Source: Xylocopa sonorina (Eukaryota; Arthropoda; Insecta; Hymenoptera; Apidae). From it: a DNA stretch of 64,000 bases. Positions 42,301 to 53,004 of the stretch are shown piece after piece. Numbering within the stretch: the stretch's first letter is position 1; each line of letters opens with the position of its first letter. Position numbers and translations under genes: made by a program. Location of the stretch: contig NW_027490167.1 of assembly GCF_050948175.1 (NCBI RefSeq), forward strand, positions 248,001 through 312,000. The letters are read 5' to 3'. The notes below the pieces were generated by a model. The model was not told where the DNA came from. It saw nothing but the letters and a program-made list of their open reading frames with translations, and ran no database searches.

Positions 42301-43653
42301 TGTATATCTCGTATTCACTTCAAAAGAATGTAAATGCGACGTTTCCATCATTGGGAATATCGTTTGCAGATGTCTACGTATCGTAGCAATAGAGTTCTAA
42401 TGCTACTCAAATCGTGATATCGCATTTCATTTATATGTTTCGTTATAAGATATAATATTCATTGCGAAGTGTCATGTATACCTCGTATTCACTTCAAAGG
42501 AATGTAAATGCGACTATTCCTTGCTAGGAAATAGCGTTTGCAGATGCCTACGTATCGTAGCAATAGATTTCTAATGCTACTAAAATCTCGATATCGCACC
42601 TCACATCTATGTTTCATGATAAGATATAATATTTATTGCGAAGTGTCATGTATACTTCGTATTCACTCCAAACAAATGTAAATGCGACACTTCCTTGCTA
42701 GGAAATAGCGTTTGCAGATGTCTCCGCATCGAGGCCACAGAGTTCTAATGCTTCTTAAAACGTGATATCGCAAGTCACTTCTATGTTTCATGATAAGATA
42801 TAATATTCATTACAAAGTGTCATGTATAACTCGTATTCACCTCAAAAGAATGTAAATGCGACTATTTCTTGCTAGGAAATAGCGTTTGCAGGTGCCTACG
42901 TATCGTAGCAATTGAGTTCTAGTGCATCTCAAAACACGATATCGCATCTCATTTCTATGCTTCATGATAAGATATAATATTCTTTGCGAAATGTCATGTA
43001 TACCTCGTATTCACTCCAAACGAATGTAAATGCGGCACTTCCTTCCTACGAAATAGCGTATTCAGATGTCTACGTATCGTAGCAATAGAGTTCTAATGCT
43101 ACTTAAATCGCGATATCGCATCTCATTTATATGTATCGTGATAAGATGTAATATTCATTGCGAAGTGTCATGTATACCTCGTATTCACTTCAAAAGAATG
43201 TACATGCGACTATTCCTTTCTAGGAAATAGCGTTTGCAGATGCCTACGTATCGTAGCAATAGATTTCTAGTGCTTCTCAAAACACGATATCGCATCTCAT
43301 TTCTATGCTTCATGATAAGATATAATATTAATTTTCGAAGTGTTGTGTATACCTCGTATTCACTCCAAACGAATGTAAATGCGACACTTCCTTGCTACGA
43401 AATAGCGTATTCAGATGTCTACGTATCGTAGGAATAGATTTCTAATGCTACTTAAATCGCGATATCGCATCTCATTTCTATATTTCGTGATAAGATATAA
43501 TATTCATTGCGAAGTGTCATGTATACCTCGTATTCACTTCAAAAGAATGAAAATGCAACGTTTCCATTCTTGGGAATATCGTTTGCAGATGTCTCCTTAT
43601 CGTAGCAAAAGGATCCTAATCCTTCTTAAAACGTGATATCGCATTTCATTTCT
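39303..43653 (-). repeat. 25-monomer higher-order repeat, copy 1 (4351 bp)
   Basis: This block and the next one (43654-48010) are in direct tandem and nearly identical at an offset of 4351 bp (25 x 174 = 4350). Matching points include 40451 with 44802 and 43234 with 47585. Only scattered substitutions separate them by eye, so the duplication is recent relative to monomer divergence. Confidence 0.85.
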
Positions 43654-46600
43654 ATGTTTCATGATAAGATACAATATTCATTGCGAAGTGTCATGTATAC
43701 CTCGTATTCACTACAAAAGTATGAAAATGCGACACTTTCTTGCTAGGACGTAGCGTTTGCAGATGTCTACGTATCGAAGCAAGAGAGTTCTAATGCTTCT
43801 TAAATCGCGATTTCGCATGTCATTTCTATGTTTCGTGATAAGATATAATATTCATTGCGAAGTGTCATGTATACCTCGTATTCACTTCAAAAGAATGTAA
43901 ATGCGACATTTCCTTGATAGGACGAAGCGTTTGCAGATGTCTACGTATCGAAGCAAGAGAGTTCTAATGCTTTTTAAATCGCGATTTCGCATGTCATTTC
44001 TATGTTTAGTGATAAGATATAATATTCATTGAGCAGTGTTATGAATACCTCTAATTCACATCAAATGAATGTAATTGCGACACATCCTTGCTAGGAAATA
44101 GCGTTTGCAGATGTCTACGTATCGAAGTAATAGTGTACTAATGCTTCTTAAAGCGCGATATCGCGTCTCGTTTCAATGTTTCATGATAAGATACAATATT
44201 CATTGCGACGTGTCATGTATACCTCGTATTCACTACAAAAGAATGTAAATGCGACACTTCCATGCTAGGAAGTAGCGTTTGCAAATGTCTACGTATCGTA
44301 GCAATAGATTTCTAATGCTTGTTAAAACCCGATATCGCATCTCACTGCTGTGTTTCACGATAAGATATAATATTCATTGCGAAGTATTGTGTATCCCTCG
44401 TCTACACTTCAAATGAATGCAAATGCGAGACTTCCCTTCTTGGATACAGCGTTACCAGATGTCTACGTATCGAAGCAATAGAGTTCTAATGCTTCTTATA
44501 TCGTGATATAACATCACATTTCTATGTTTCATGATAAGATACAATATTTATTGCGATGTGTCATGTATACCTCGGACACACTTCAAATGACTGTAAATGC
44601 GACACTTCCTTGCTAGGAAATCGCGTTTGCAAATGGCTACGTATCGAAGCAATAGAGTTCTCATGCTTCTTAAAACGGGATATCGCATCTCATATCTATG
44701 TTTCATGATAAGATATAATATTCATTGCGAAGTGTCATATATACCTAGCATACACTTCAAATGAATGTAAATACAAAACGTCCTTTGCTAGGAAATAGCG
44801 TTTGCAGATGTCCCTGTATCGATGCAATAGAGTTTTAATGCTTCTTAAATCGCGATATCGCATATCATTTCTATGTTTCACGATAAGATATAGTATTCAT
44901 TGCGCAGTTCACTTATACCTCGCATACACTTCAAATGAATGTAAGAGCGACACTTATTTGCTAGGAAATATCGTTCGCAGATGTCTGCGTATCGAAAGAA
45001 TAGACTTATAATGCATCTTAAAACGAGATGTCGCATTTCATATTTATGTTCCTTGATAAGATATAATATTCATTGCGAAGTGACATGTATAACTCGTATT
45101 CTCTTCAAAAGAATGTAAATGCGACACTTCCTTGCTAGGAAATAGCGTTTCCAGATGTCTTCGTATCGTAGCAATAGGGTTCTAATGCTACTTAAATCGC
45201 GATATCGCATCTCATTTCTATGCTTCATGATAAGATGTAATATTCATTGCGAAGTGTCATGTATACCTCGTATTCACTCCAAACGAATGTAAATGCGACA
45301 CTTCCTTGCTAGGAAATAGCGTATTCAGATGTCTACGTATCGTAGCAATAGAGTTCTAATGCTACTTAAATCGCGAAATCGAATCTTATTTCTATGTTTC
45401 GTGATAAGATATAATATTCATTGCGAAGTGTGATGTATACCTCGTATTCACTTCAAAAGAATGTAAGTGGGACGTTTCCATCCTTGGGAATATCGTTTGC
45501 AGATGTCTACGTATCGTAGAAATAGAGTTCTAATGCTACTTAAATCGCGATATCGCATTTCATTTATATGTTTCTTGATAAGATGTAATATTCATTGCGA
45601 AGTGTCATGTATACCTCGTATTCACTTCAAAAGAATGTAAATGCGACATTTCCATCATTGGGAATATCGTTTGCAGATGTCTACGTATCGTACCAATAGA
45701 GTTCTAATGCTACTAAAATCGTGATATCGCATTTCATTTATATGTTTCGTGATAAGATATAATATTCATTGCGACGTGTCATGTATACCTCGTATTCACC
45801 TCAAAAGAATGTAAATGGGACGTTTCCATCCTTGGGAATATCGTTTGCAGATGTCTACGTATCGTAGAAATAGAGTTCTAATGCTACATAAATCGCGATA
45901 TAGCATCTTATTTCTATGTTTCGTGATAAGATGTAATATTCATTGCGAAGTGTCACGTACACCTCGTATTCACTTCAAAAGAATGTAAATGCGACACTTC
46001 CATGCTAGGAAATAGCGTCTGCAGATGTCTACGCGTCGAGGCAATAGAGTTCTAATGCTACTTAAATCGCGATATCGCATCTCATTTATATGTATCGTGA
46101 TAAGATATAATATTCATTGCGAAGTGTGATGTATACCTCGTATTCACTTCAAAAGAATGTAAATGGGACGTTTCCATCCTTGGGAATATCGTTTGCAGAT
46201 GTCTACGTATCGTAGAAATAAAGTTCTAATGCTACTTAAATCGCGATATCGCATTACATTTATATGTTTCTTGATAAGATGTAATATTCATTGCGAAGTG
46301 TCATGTATACCTCGTATTCACTTCAAAAGAATGTAAATGCGACACTTCCATGCTAGGAAATAGCGTCTGCAGATGTCTACGCGTCGAGGCAATAGAGTTC
46401 TAATGCTTCTCAAAACGCGATATCGCACTTCACTTCTATGTTTCATGATAAGACATAATATTCATTGCGAAGTGTCATGTATACCTCCTATTCACTTCAA
46501 AAGAATGTAAGTGCGACTATTGCTTGCTAGGAAATAGCGTTTGCGGATGTCTACGTATCGTAGCAATAGAGTTCTAATGCTACATAAATCGCGATATCGC

Positions 46601-48010
46601 ATCTCATTTATATGTTTCGTGATAAGATATAATATTCATCGCGAAGTGTCATGTATATCTCGTATTCACTTCAAAAGAATGTAAATGCGACGTTTCCATC
46701 ATTGGGAATATCGTTTGCAGATGTCTACGTATCGTAGCAATAGAGTTCTAATGCTACTCAAATCGTGATATCGCATTTCATTTATATGTTTCGTTATAAG
46801 ATATAATATTCATTGCGAAGTGTCATGTATACCTCGTATTCACTTCAAAGGAATGTAAATGCGACTATTCCTTGCTAGGAAATAGCGTTTGCAGATGCCT
46901 ACGTATCGTAGCAATAGATTTCTAATGCTACTAAAATCTCGATATCGCACCTCACATCTATGTTTCATGATAAGATATAATATTTATTGCGAAGTGTCAT
47001 GTATACTTCGTATTCACTCCAAACAAATGTAAATGCGACACTTCCTTGCTAGGAAATAGCGTTTGCAGATGTCTCCGCATCGAGGCCACAGAGTTCTAAT
47101 GCTTCTTAAAACGTGATATCGCAACTCACTTCTATGTTTCATGATAAGATATAATATTCATTACAAAGTGTCATGTATAACTCGTATTCACCTCAAAAGA
47201 ATGTAAATGCGACTATTTCTTGCTAGGAAATAGCGTTTGCAGGTGCCTACGTATCGTAGCAATTGAGTTCTAGTGCTTCTCAAAACACGATATCGCATCT
47301 CATTTCTATGCTTCATGATAAGATATAATATTCTTTGCGAAATGTCATGTATACCTCGTATTCACTCCAAACGAATGTAAATGCGGCACTTCCTTCCTAC
47401 GAAATAGCGTATTCAGATGTCTACGTATCGTAGCAATAGAGTTCTAATGCTACTTAAATCGCGATATCGCATCTCATTTATATGTATCGTGATAAGATGT
47501 AATATTCATTGCGAAGTGTCATGTATACCTCGTATTCACTTCAAAAGAATGTACATGCGACTATTCCTTTCTAGGAAATAGCGTTTGCAGATGCCTACGT
47601 ATCGTAGCAATAGATTTCTAGTGCTTCTCAAAACACGATATCGCATCTCATTTCTATGCTTCATGATAAGATATAATATTAATTTTCGAAGTGTTGTGTA
47701 TACCTCGTATTCACTCCAAACGAATGTAAATGCGGCACTTCCTTGCTACGAAATAGCGTATTCAGATGTCTACGTATCGTAGGAATAGATTTCTAATGCT
47801 ACTTAAATCGCGATATCGCATCTCATTTCTATATTTCGTGATAAGATATAATATTCATTGCGAAGTGTCATGTATACCTCGTATTCACTTCAAAAGAATG
47901 AAAATGCAACGTTTCCATTCTTGGGAATATCGTTTGCAGATGTCTCCTTATCGTAGCAAAAGGGTCCTAATCCTTCTTAAAACGTGATATCGCATTTCAT
48001 TTCTATGTTT
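43654..48010 (-). repeat. 25-monomer higher-order repeat, copy 2
   Basis: Tandem partner of 39303-43653. Its last part is copied once more at about 51900-53004 (offset 4567 bp, which includes one 1083-bp LTR element), and a shorter part before 58786. It leads directly into the monomers next to the first LTR element. Confidence 0.85.
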
Positions 48011-48433
48011 CGTGATAAGATATAATATTCATTGCGAAATGTCATGTATACCTCGTTTTCACTCCAAACGAATGTAAATGCGACACTCTCTTCCTAGGAA
48101 ATAGCGTATTCAGATGTCTACGTATCGTAGCAATAGAGTTCTAATGCTACTTACATGGCGATATCGCATCTCATTTCCGTGTTTCGTGATAAGATGTAAT
48201 ATTCATTGCGAAGTGTCATGAACACCTCGTATTCACTTCAAAAGAATGTAAATGCGACGTTTCCGTCCTTGGGAATATCGTTTGCAGATGTCCACTTATC
48301 GTAGTAAAAGGGTCCTAATGCTTCTTAAAACGAGATGTCGCATTTCATTTCTATGTTTCATGATAAGATACAATATTCATTACGAAGTGTCATGTATACC
48401 TCGTATTCACTTCAAAGGAATGTAAGTGAGATA

Positions 48434-48437
48434 CTTC
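48434..48437. other. Target-site duplication, left copy (CTTC)
   Basis: CTTC lies immediately before the TG of the 5' LTR and again immediately after the CA of the 3' LTR (49521-49524). In an empty monomer the corresponding site is a single CACTTCC, so this reads as a 4-bp duplication made on integration. Four bases is short and also fits the local satellite sequence, but all three element copies show it. Confidence 0.7.
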
Positions 48438-48521
48438 TGTGGCGGCCTTTCGACTATCGCCACTAGAGGGACAGCACAGCCTACAATTTCCTGAAAGTAC
48501 TGGCTAGCCTCTCCTTTCCGA

Positions 48522-48528
48522 TATATAG
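48522..48528 (+). promoter_or_regulatory. TATA-like box in the 5' LTR
   Basis: TATATAG lies 38 bp upstream of the predicted hammerhead cleavage site (after 48560). A start 25-30 bp downstream of a TATA box would fall near 48550, just before stem III of the ribozyme, so nearly the whole ribozyme would sit at the transcript's 5' end. This is inferred from spacing only. Confidence 0.4.
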
Positions 48529-48554
48529 AAGTTTTTAACTGTCCCTAATATCCC

Positions 48555-48623
48555 AGCGTCTAAGGCAGGGTCTGCTAGGAAGCCTTACTGATGAGTCCAC
48601 TAGCAGGCCCAGGACGAAACGTT
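48555..48623 (+). ncRNA. Type III hammerhead ribozyme, 5' LTR, copy 1 (intact core)
   Basis: All parts are present in order. Stem III 5' strand AGCGU is at 48555-48559, then C17 at 48560; cleavage is predicted after this GUC. Stem I is UAAGGC/GCCUUA (48561-48566 with 48582-48587), a perfect 6 bp around a 15-nt loop. The core CUGAUGA is at 48588-48594. Stem II is GUCC/GGAC (48595-48598 with 48612-48615) around a 13-nt loop. GAA (G12 at 48616) is followed by A15.1, and the stem III 3' strand ACGUU is at 48619-48623. Stem III has 5 bp including one G-U. Loop I (GGGUCUGCUAG) and loop II (CUAGCAGGCCC) are complementary over 11 nt with one G-U, a likely kissing interaction. The RNA should self-cleave. 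The short stem III might favour activity in multimeric or circular RNA. Confidence 0.92.
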
Positions 48624-48695
48624 CTTCCCCTCTCTTTTCCTTCCTTTCTTTCTTCCCCCTTTATTCTATAGCTACCTGAAGCATGCCGCTTCAAC

Positions 48696-48728
48696 TGGTG
48701 ACCCCGACGTGATGTGAACACGCAACCT
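48696..48728 (+). other. Primer-binding site for tRNA-Trp, unusually long match (33 nt)
   Basis: TGGTGACCCCGACGTGAT, the first 18 nt, is the exact complement of the 3' end of eukaryotic tRNA-Trp including CCA. The match goes on through the T-loop and T-stem to CGCAACCT, about 33 nt in all, with one mismatch (ACA where the complement would read TTTGAA at the loop). It begins two bases after the 5' LTR. The tRNA sequence is from general knowledge and was not checked against this genome. Confidence 0.85.
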
Positions 48729-48943
48729 ACTTACAACACAGGAGGACAACGGAAGCAACCTACTCGAACATATTTTCGACCTTCGACGACATGCCTCGCC
48801 CCAGGATATCTGGAAGGATGTACTTTCATCAATGGACTTTGGGTTCTTCCGCAGCACGCCGAAATCGTAACCCCTCTCCTAGGGTGGCCACTACGCTTTA
48901 ACGCCGCGCCCACAACGATCTCGCTAACGTTCGGCCGCATTCG

Positions 48944-49264
48944 ATGATCATTGGGACCTTACGGCATCATTACGACGCACTTCGTCGGCTACTTACGGAC
49001 CATCCTAGGACAGCAGAGTATACGACTGCTCAGTGCAGGTTTCTTAAAGCGCGCTCGCCCTTAGGCTTGAAACTTACTTCGCCCTGGCTTGAGCACTGCG
49101 CCCTGCCGCGCTCGAAAGAGCAGCATATAGCACAGCGGCTATTACACGACCCAGTACTTAACCATTATCCTAGGCTCTACACACATCGTCGCACCGTGGA
49201 ACATCACGAAGAACAACGAAAAAGACGCATGGCCAGGTATCGTTTATCACTGGCAAGGGAGTGA
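48944..49264 (+). CDS. Uncharacterised ORF in the element interior (106 aa)
   Basis: ATG at 48944 opens a 106-codon frame whose stop TGA (49262-49264) is the last triplet before the 3' LTR, so its last codons overlap the purine-rich tract. The product begins MIIGTLRHHYDALRRLL and is rich in Arg, His and Leu, with a very basic C-terminus (EEQRKRRMARYRLSLARE). There is no zinc knuckle, protease, RT or integrase motif and I do not recognise it. An upstream frame (from about 48714, no ATG) overlaps it by the ATGA at its stop. The three copies are too alike to test for selection; copy 3 differs by one Val-to-Glu change near residue 86. It may be a gag remnant or a chance ORF; plant retrozymes generally encode no protein. 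Confidence 0.3.
   Translation: MIIGTLRHHYDALRRLLTDHPRTAEYTTAQCRFLKARSPLGLKLTSPWLEHCALPRSKEQHIAQRLLHDPVLNHYPRLYTHRRTVEHHEEQRKRRMARYRLSLARE
49255..49264 (+). other. Polypurine tract next to the 3' LTR, copy 1
   Basis: AAGGGAGTGA directly precedes the TG of the 3' LTR. Nine of ten bases are purines, the expected place and composition for the plus-strand primer. The single T makes it imperfect. Confidence 0.65.
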
Positions 49265-49520
49265 TGTGGCGGCCTTTCGACTATCGCCACTAGAGGGACA
49301 GCAGAGCCTATAATTTCCTGAAAGTACTCGCTAGCCTCTCCTTTCCAATATATAGAAGTACCTAACTGTCCCTAATATCCCAGCGTCTAAGGCAGGGTCT
49401 GCTAGGAAGCCTTACTGATGAGTCCACTAGCAGGCCCAGGACAAAACATTCTTCCCCTCTCTTTTCCTTCCATTATTTCTTCCTCCTTTATTCTATAGCT
49501 ACCTGAAGCATGCCGCTTCA
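49265..49520 (+). repeat. 3' LTR of element copy 1 (256 bp)
   Basis: Same length and ends as the 5' LTR. Differences include CAC to CAG, CTGG to CTCG, CCG to CCA before the TATA-like box, the change from CGAAAC to CAAAAC in the ribozyme core, and three changes in the pyrimidine tract. It is followed by CTTC (49521-49524), the right copy of the target-site duplication, after which satellite resumes. Confidence 0.93.
49382..49450 (+). ncRNA. Hammerhead ribozyme, 3' LTR, copy 1 (G12A and stem III damage)
   Basis: Stems I and II, both loops and the CUGAUGA box are identical to the 5' LTR ribozyme. G12 (49443) is A, and position 15.3 (49448) is A instead of G, which breaks a stem III pair. G12 is the presumed general base in hammerhead catalysis, so this copy is predicted to be inactive or very slow. 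Confidence 0.88.
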
Positions 49521-52500
49521 CTTCCATGCTAGGAAATAGCGTTTGCAGATGTTTCCGCATCGAGGCCATAGAGTTCTAATGCTTCTTAAAACGCGATATC
49601 GCACCTCACATCTATGTTTCATGATAACATATAATATTCATTGCGAAGTGTCATATACACCACGTATTCACTTCAAAAGAATGTAAATGCGACACTTCCA
49701 TGCTAGGAAATAGCGTCTGCAGATGTCTACGCGTCGAGGCAATAGAGTTCTAATGCTACATAAATCGCGATATCGCATCTTATTTCTGTTTCGTGATAAG
49801 ATGTAATATTCATTGCGAAGTGTCATGTACACCTCGTATTCACTTCAAAAGAATGTAAATGCGACACTTCCTTGGTAGGAAATAGCGTTTGCAGATGTCT
49901 ACGTATCGTAGCAATAGAGTTCTAGTGCTTCTTAGAACGCAATATCGCTACTTATTTCTATGTTTCATGATAAGGTGAAATATTCATTGTGGAGTGTTAT
50001 GTATACCTCGTATTCACTCTAAATAAATGTAAATGCGACACTTCCTTACTAGGAAATAGCGACTTCAGATGTCTCCGTATCGAAACAATAGAGGTCTAAT
50101 GCTTCTAAAAACGTGATGTCGCACCTCATTTCCCTGTTTCATGATAAGATATAATATTCATTGCGAAGTGTCATGTATACCTCGTATTCACTTCAAAAGA
50201 ATGTAAATGCGGCACATCCATGCTAGGAAATAGCGTTTGCATATGTCTACGTACAGTAGCAGTAGAATTCTAACACTGCATAAAACGCGATATCGCATCT
50301 CACTTCTATGTTTCATGATAAGGTATAATATTCATTGCAAAGTTTCACTTATACCTCGTATTCACTTCAAATGAATGCAAATGCGACACTTCCTTTCTAG
50401 GAAATAGCGTTTGCAGATATCTTCTTATCGTAGCAATAGCGTTCTGACACTTCTTAAAACGCGATATCGCATCTCATTTCTATGTTTCATGATAAGATAT
50501 AATATTCATTGCGAAGTGTCATGTACGCCTCGTATTCGCTTCAAAAGAATGTAAATGCGACAATTCCTTGCTAGGAAATAGCGTTCCCAGATGTCTAAGT
50601 ATTGAAACAATAGAGTTCTAGTGCTTCTTAAAACGTGATGTCGCACCTCATTTCCCTGTTTCATGATAAGATATAATATTCATTGCGAAGTGTCATGTAT
50701 ACCTCGTATTCACTTCCAATAAATGTAAATGCGACACTTCCATCCTAGGAAATAGCGTTTGCAGATGTCTACGTATCGTAGCAATAGAATTCTAGTTCTT
50801 CTTGGATCGCGATATCGCATCTCATTTCTATGTTTCGTGATAAGTTATAATATTCATTCCGAAGTGTGATCTATACCTCGAATTCACTTCAAAAGAATGT
50901 AAATGCGACACTTCCATCCTAGGAAATAGCGTTTGCAGATATCTCCGCATCGAGGCAATAGGGTTCTAATGCTTCTTAAGACGCGATATCGCATCTCACT
51001 TTTATGTTACATGATATGATATAATGTTCATTGCGAAGTGTGATGTATACCTCGTATTCACTTCAAAAGAATGTAAGTGGGACGTTTCCATCCTTGGGAA
51101 TATCGTTTGCAGATGTCTACGTATCGTAGAAATAGAGTTCTAATGCTACTTAAATCGCGATATCGCATTTCATTTATATGTTTTGTTTATAAGATGTAAT
51201 ATTCATTGCGAAGTGTCATGTATACCTCGTATTCACTTCAAAAGAATGTAAATGCGACATTTCCATCATTGGGAATATCGTTTGCAGATGTCTACGTATC
51301 GTAGAAATAAAGTTCTAATGCTACTTAAATCGCGATATCGCATTACATTTATATGTTTCTTGATAAGATGTAATATTCATTGCGAAGTGTCATGTATACC
51401 TCGTATTCACTTCAAAAGAATGTAAATGCGACACTTCCATGCTAGGAAATAGCGTCTGCAGATGTCTACGCGTCGAGGCAATAGAGTTCTAATGCTTCTC
51501 AAAACGCGATATCGCACTTCACTTCTATGTTTCATGATAAGACATAATATTCATTGCGAAGTGTCATGTATACCTCCTATTCACTTCAAAAGAATGTAAA
51601 TGCGACTATTGCTTGCTAGGAAATAGCGTTTGCGGATGTCTACGTATCGTAGCAATAGAGTTCTAATGCTACATAATTCGCGATATCGCATCTCATTTAT
51701 ATGTTTCGTGATAAGATATAATATTCATCGCGAAGTGTCATGTATACCTCGTATTCACTTCAAAAGAATGTAAATGCGACGTTTCCATCATTGGGAATAT
51801 CGTTTGCAGATGTCTACGTATCGTAGCAATAGAGTTCCAATGCTACTCAAATCGTGATATCGCATTTCATTTATATGTTTCGTTATAAGATATAATATTC
51901 ATTGCGAAGTGTCATGTATACCTCGTATTCACTCCAAACGAATGTAAATGCGGCACTTCCTTCCTACGAAATAGCGTATTCAGATGTCTACGTATCGTAG
52001 CAATAGAGTACTAATGCTACTTAAATCGCGATATCGCATCTCATTTATATGTATCGTGATAAGATGTAATATTCATTGCGAAGTGTCATGTATACCTCGT
52101 ATTCACTTCAAAAGAATGTACATGCGACTATTCCTTTCTAGGAAATAGCGTTTGCAGATGCCTACGTATCGTAGCAATAGATTTCTAGTGCTTCTCAAAA
52201 CACGATATCGCATCTCATTTCTATGCTTCATGATAAGATATAATATTAATTTTCGAAGTGTTGTGTATACCTCGTATTCACTCCAAACGAATGTAAATGC
52301 GACACTTCCTTGCTACGAAATAGCGTATTCAGATGTCTACGTATCGTAGGAATAGATTTCTAATGCTACTTAAATCGCGATATCGCATCTCATTTCTATA
52401 TTTCGTGATAAGATATAATATTCATTGCGAAGTGTCATGTATACCTCGTATTCACTTCAAAAGAATGAAAATGCAACGTTTCCATTCTTGGGAATATCGT

Positions 52501-53004
52501 TTGCAGATGTCTCCTTATCGTAGCAAAAGGGTCCTAATCCTTCTTAAAACGTGATATCGCATTTCATTTCTATGTTTTGTGATAAGATATAATATTCATT
52601 GCGAAATGTCATGTATACCTCGTTTTCACTCCAAACGAATGTAAATGCGACACTCTCTTCCTAGGAAATAGCGTATTCAGATGTCTACGTATCGTAGCAA
52701 TAGAGTTCTAATGCTACTTACATGGCGATATCGCATCTCATTTCCGTGTTTCGTGATAAGATGTAATATTCATTGCGAAGTGTCATGAACACCTCGTATT
52801 CACTTCAAAAGAATGTAAATGCGACGTTTCCATCCTTGGGAATATCGTTTGCAGATGTCCACTTATCGTAGTAAAAGGGTCTTAATGCTTCTTAAAACGA
52901 GATGTCGCATTTCATTTCTATGTTTCATGATAAGATACAATATTCATTACGAAGTGTCATGTATACCTCGTATTCACTTCAAAGGAATGTAAGTGAGATA
53001 CTTC
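49521..53004 (-). repeat. 174-bp satellite between element copies 1 and 2 (20 monomers)
   Basis: 3484 bp, equal to 20 monomers. The first part (49521-about 51030) is repeated after element copy 2 (54088-about 55600), and its 50012-51020 portion also matches 37441-38450 at an offset of 12571 bp, which is 66 monomers plus one element. The last part (about 51900-53004) matches the sequence before element copy 1 at an offset of 4567 bp. No gene is supported in this stretch. Confidence 0.95.

Larger units (their letters stand above)
27764..48437 (-). repeat. 174-bp satellite array, right arm, first part (about 119 monomers)
   Basis: Same monomer as the left arm but reverse-complemented: the recurring landmarks are TTCCTTGCTAGGAAATAGCG, ATGTCTACGTATCGTAGCAA, GCGATATCGC and CATGATAAGATATAATATTC. 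The first 6-7 kb after the spacer (27764-34300) is more varied from monomer to monomer and shows few long-range duplicates; near-identical tandem neighbours appear from about 34740 and long blocks from about 36700. The array ends with CTTC (48434-48437), the target site of the inserted LTR element. No gene is supported in this stretch. Confidence 0.97.
48438..48693 (+). repeat. 5' LTR of element copy 1 (256 bp)
   Basis: The LTR starts TGTGGCGG and ends GCCGCTTCA. Parts in order: a terminal inverted repeat GTGGCG/CGCCAC (48439-48444 with 48458-48463); AGGGACAG (48467-48474) complementary to CTGTCCCT (48539-48546); a TATA-like TATATAG at 48522-48528; the hammerhead ribozyme at 48555-48623; a pyrimidine-rich tract (about 48625-48665); and a 3'-terminal hairpin TGAAGC/GCTTCA. 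This LTR keeps the intact ribozyme core. Confidence 0.93.
48438..49520 (+). mobile_element. Retrozyme-like non-autonomous LTR element with hammerhead ribozymes, copy 1
   Basis: The element is 1083 bp: 5' LTR 48438-48693, internal region 48694-49264 (571 bp), 3' LTR 49265-49520. LTRs begin TG and end CA and are flanked by a CTTC target-site duplication. A tRNA-Trp primer-binding site begins two bases after the 5' LTR, and a purine-rich tract abuts the 3' LTR. No protease, integrase, reverse transcriptase or RNase H is present, so it would depend on an autonomous element. Each LTR contains a type III hammerhead ribozyme. Known plant retrozymes share this plan: hammerheads in short LTRs, a primer-binding site, a polypurine tract, no necessary protein and circular RNA. 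By eye the LTRs differ at 8 of 256 positions in copy 2 and slightly more here, so the insertion is not recent. Confidence 0.9.

Noticed and set aside
48714..48947. Upstream 77-codon frame in the LTR element, and two minus-strand frames at 48672-48857 and 48731-48940
   Set aside because: The plus-strand frame begins at GTG inside the tRNA-Trp primer-binding site and has no ATG. The minus-strand frames overlap it and the LTR, and show no recognisable domain.
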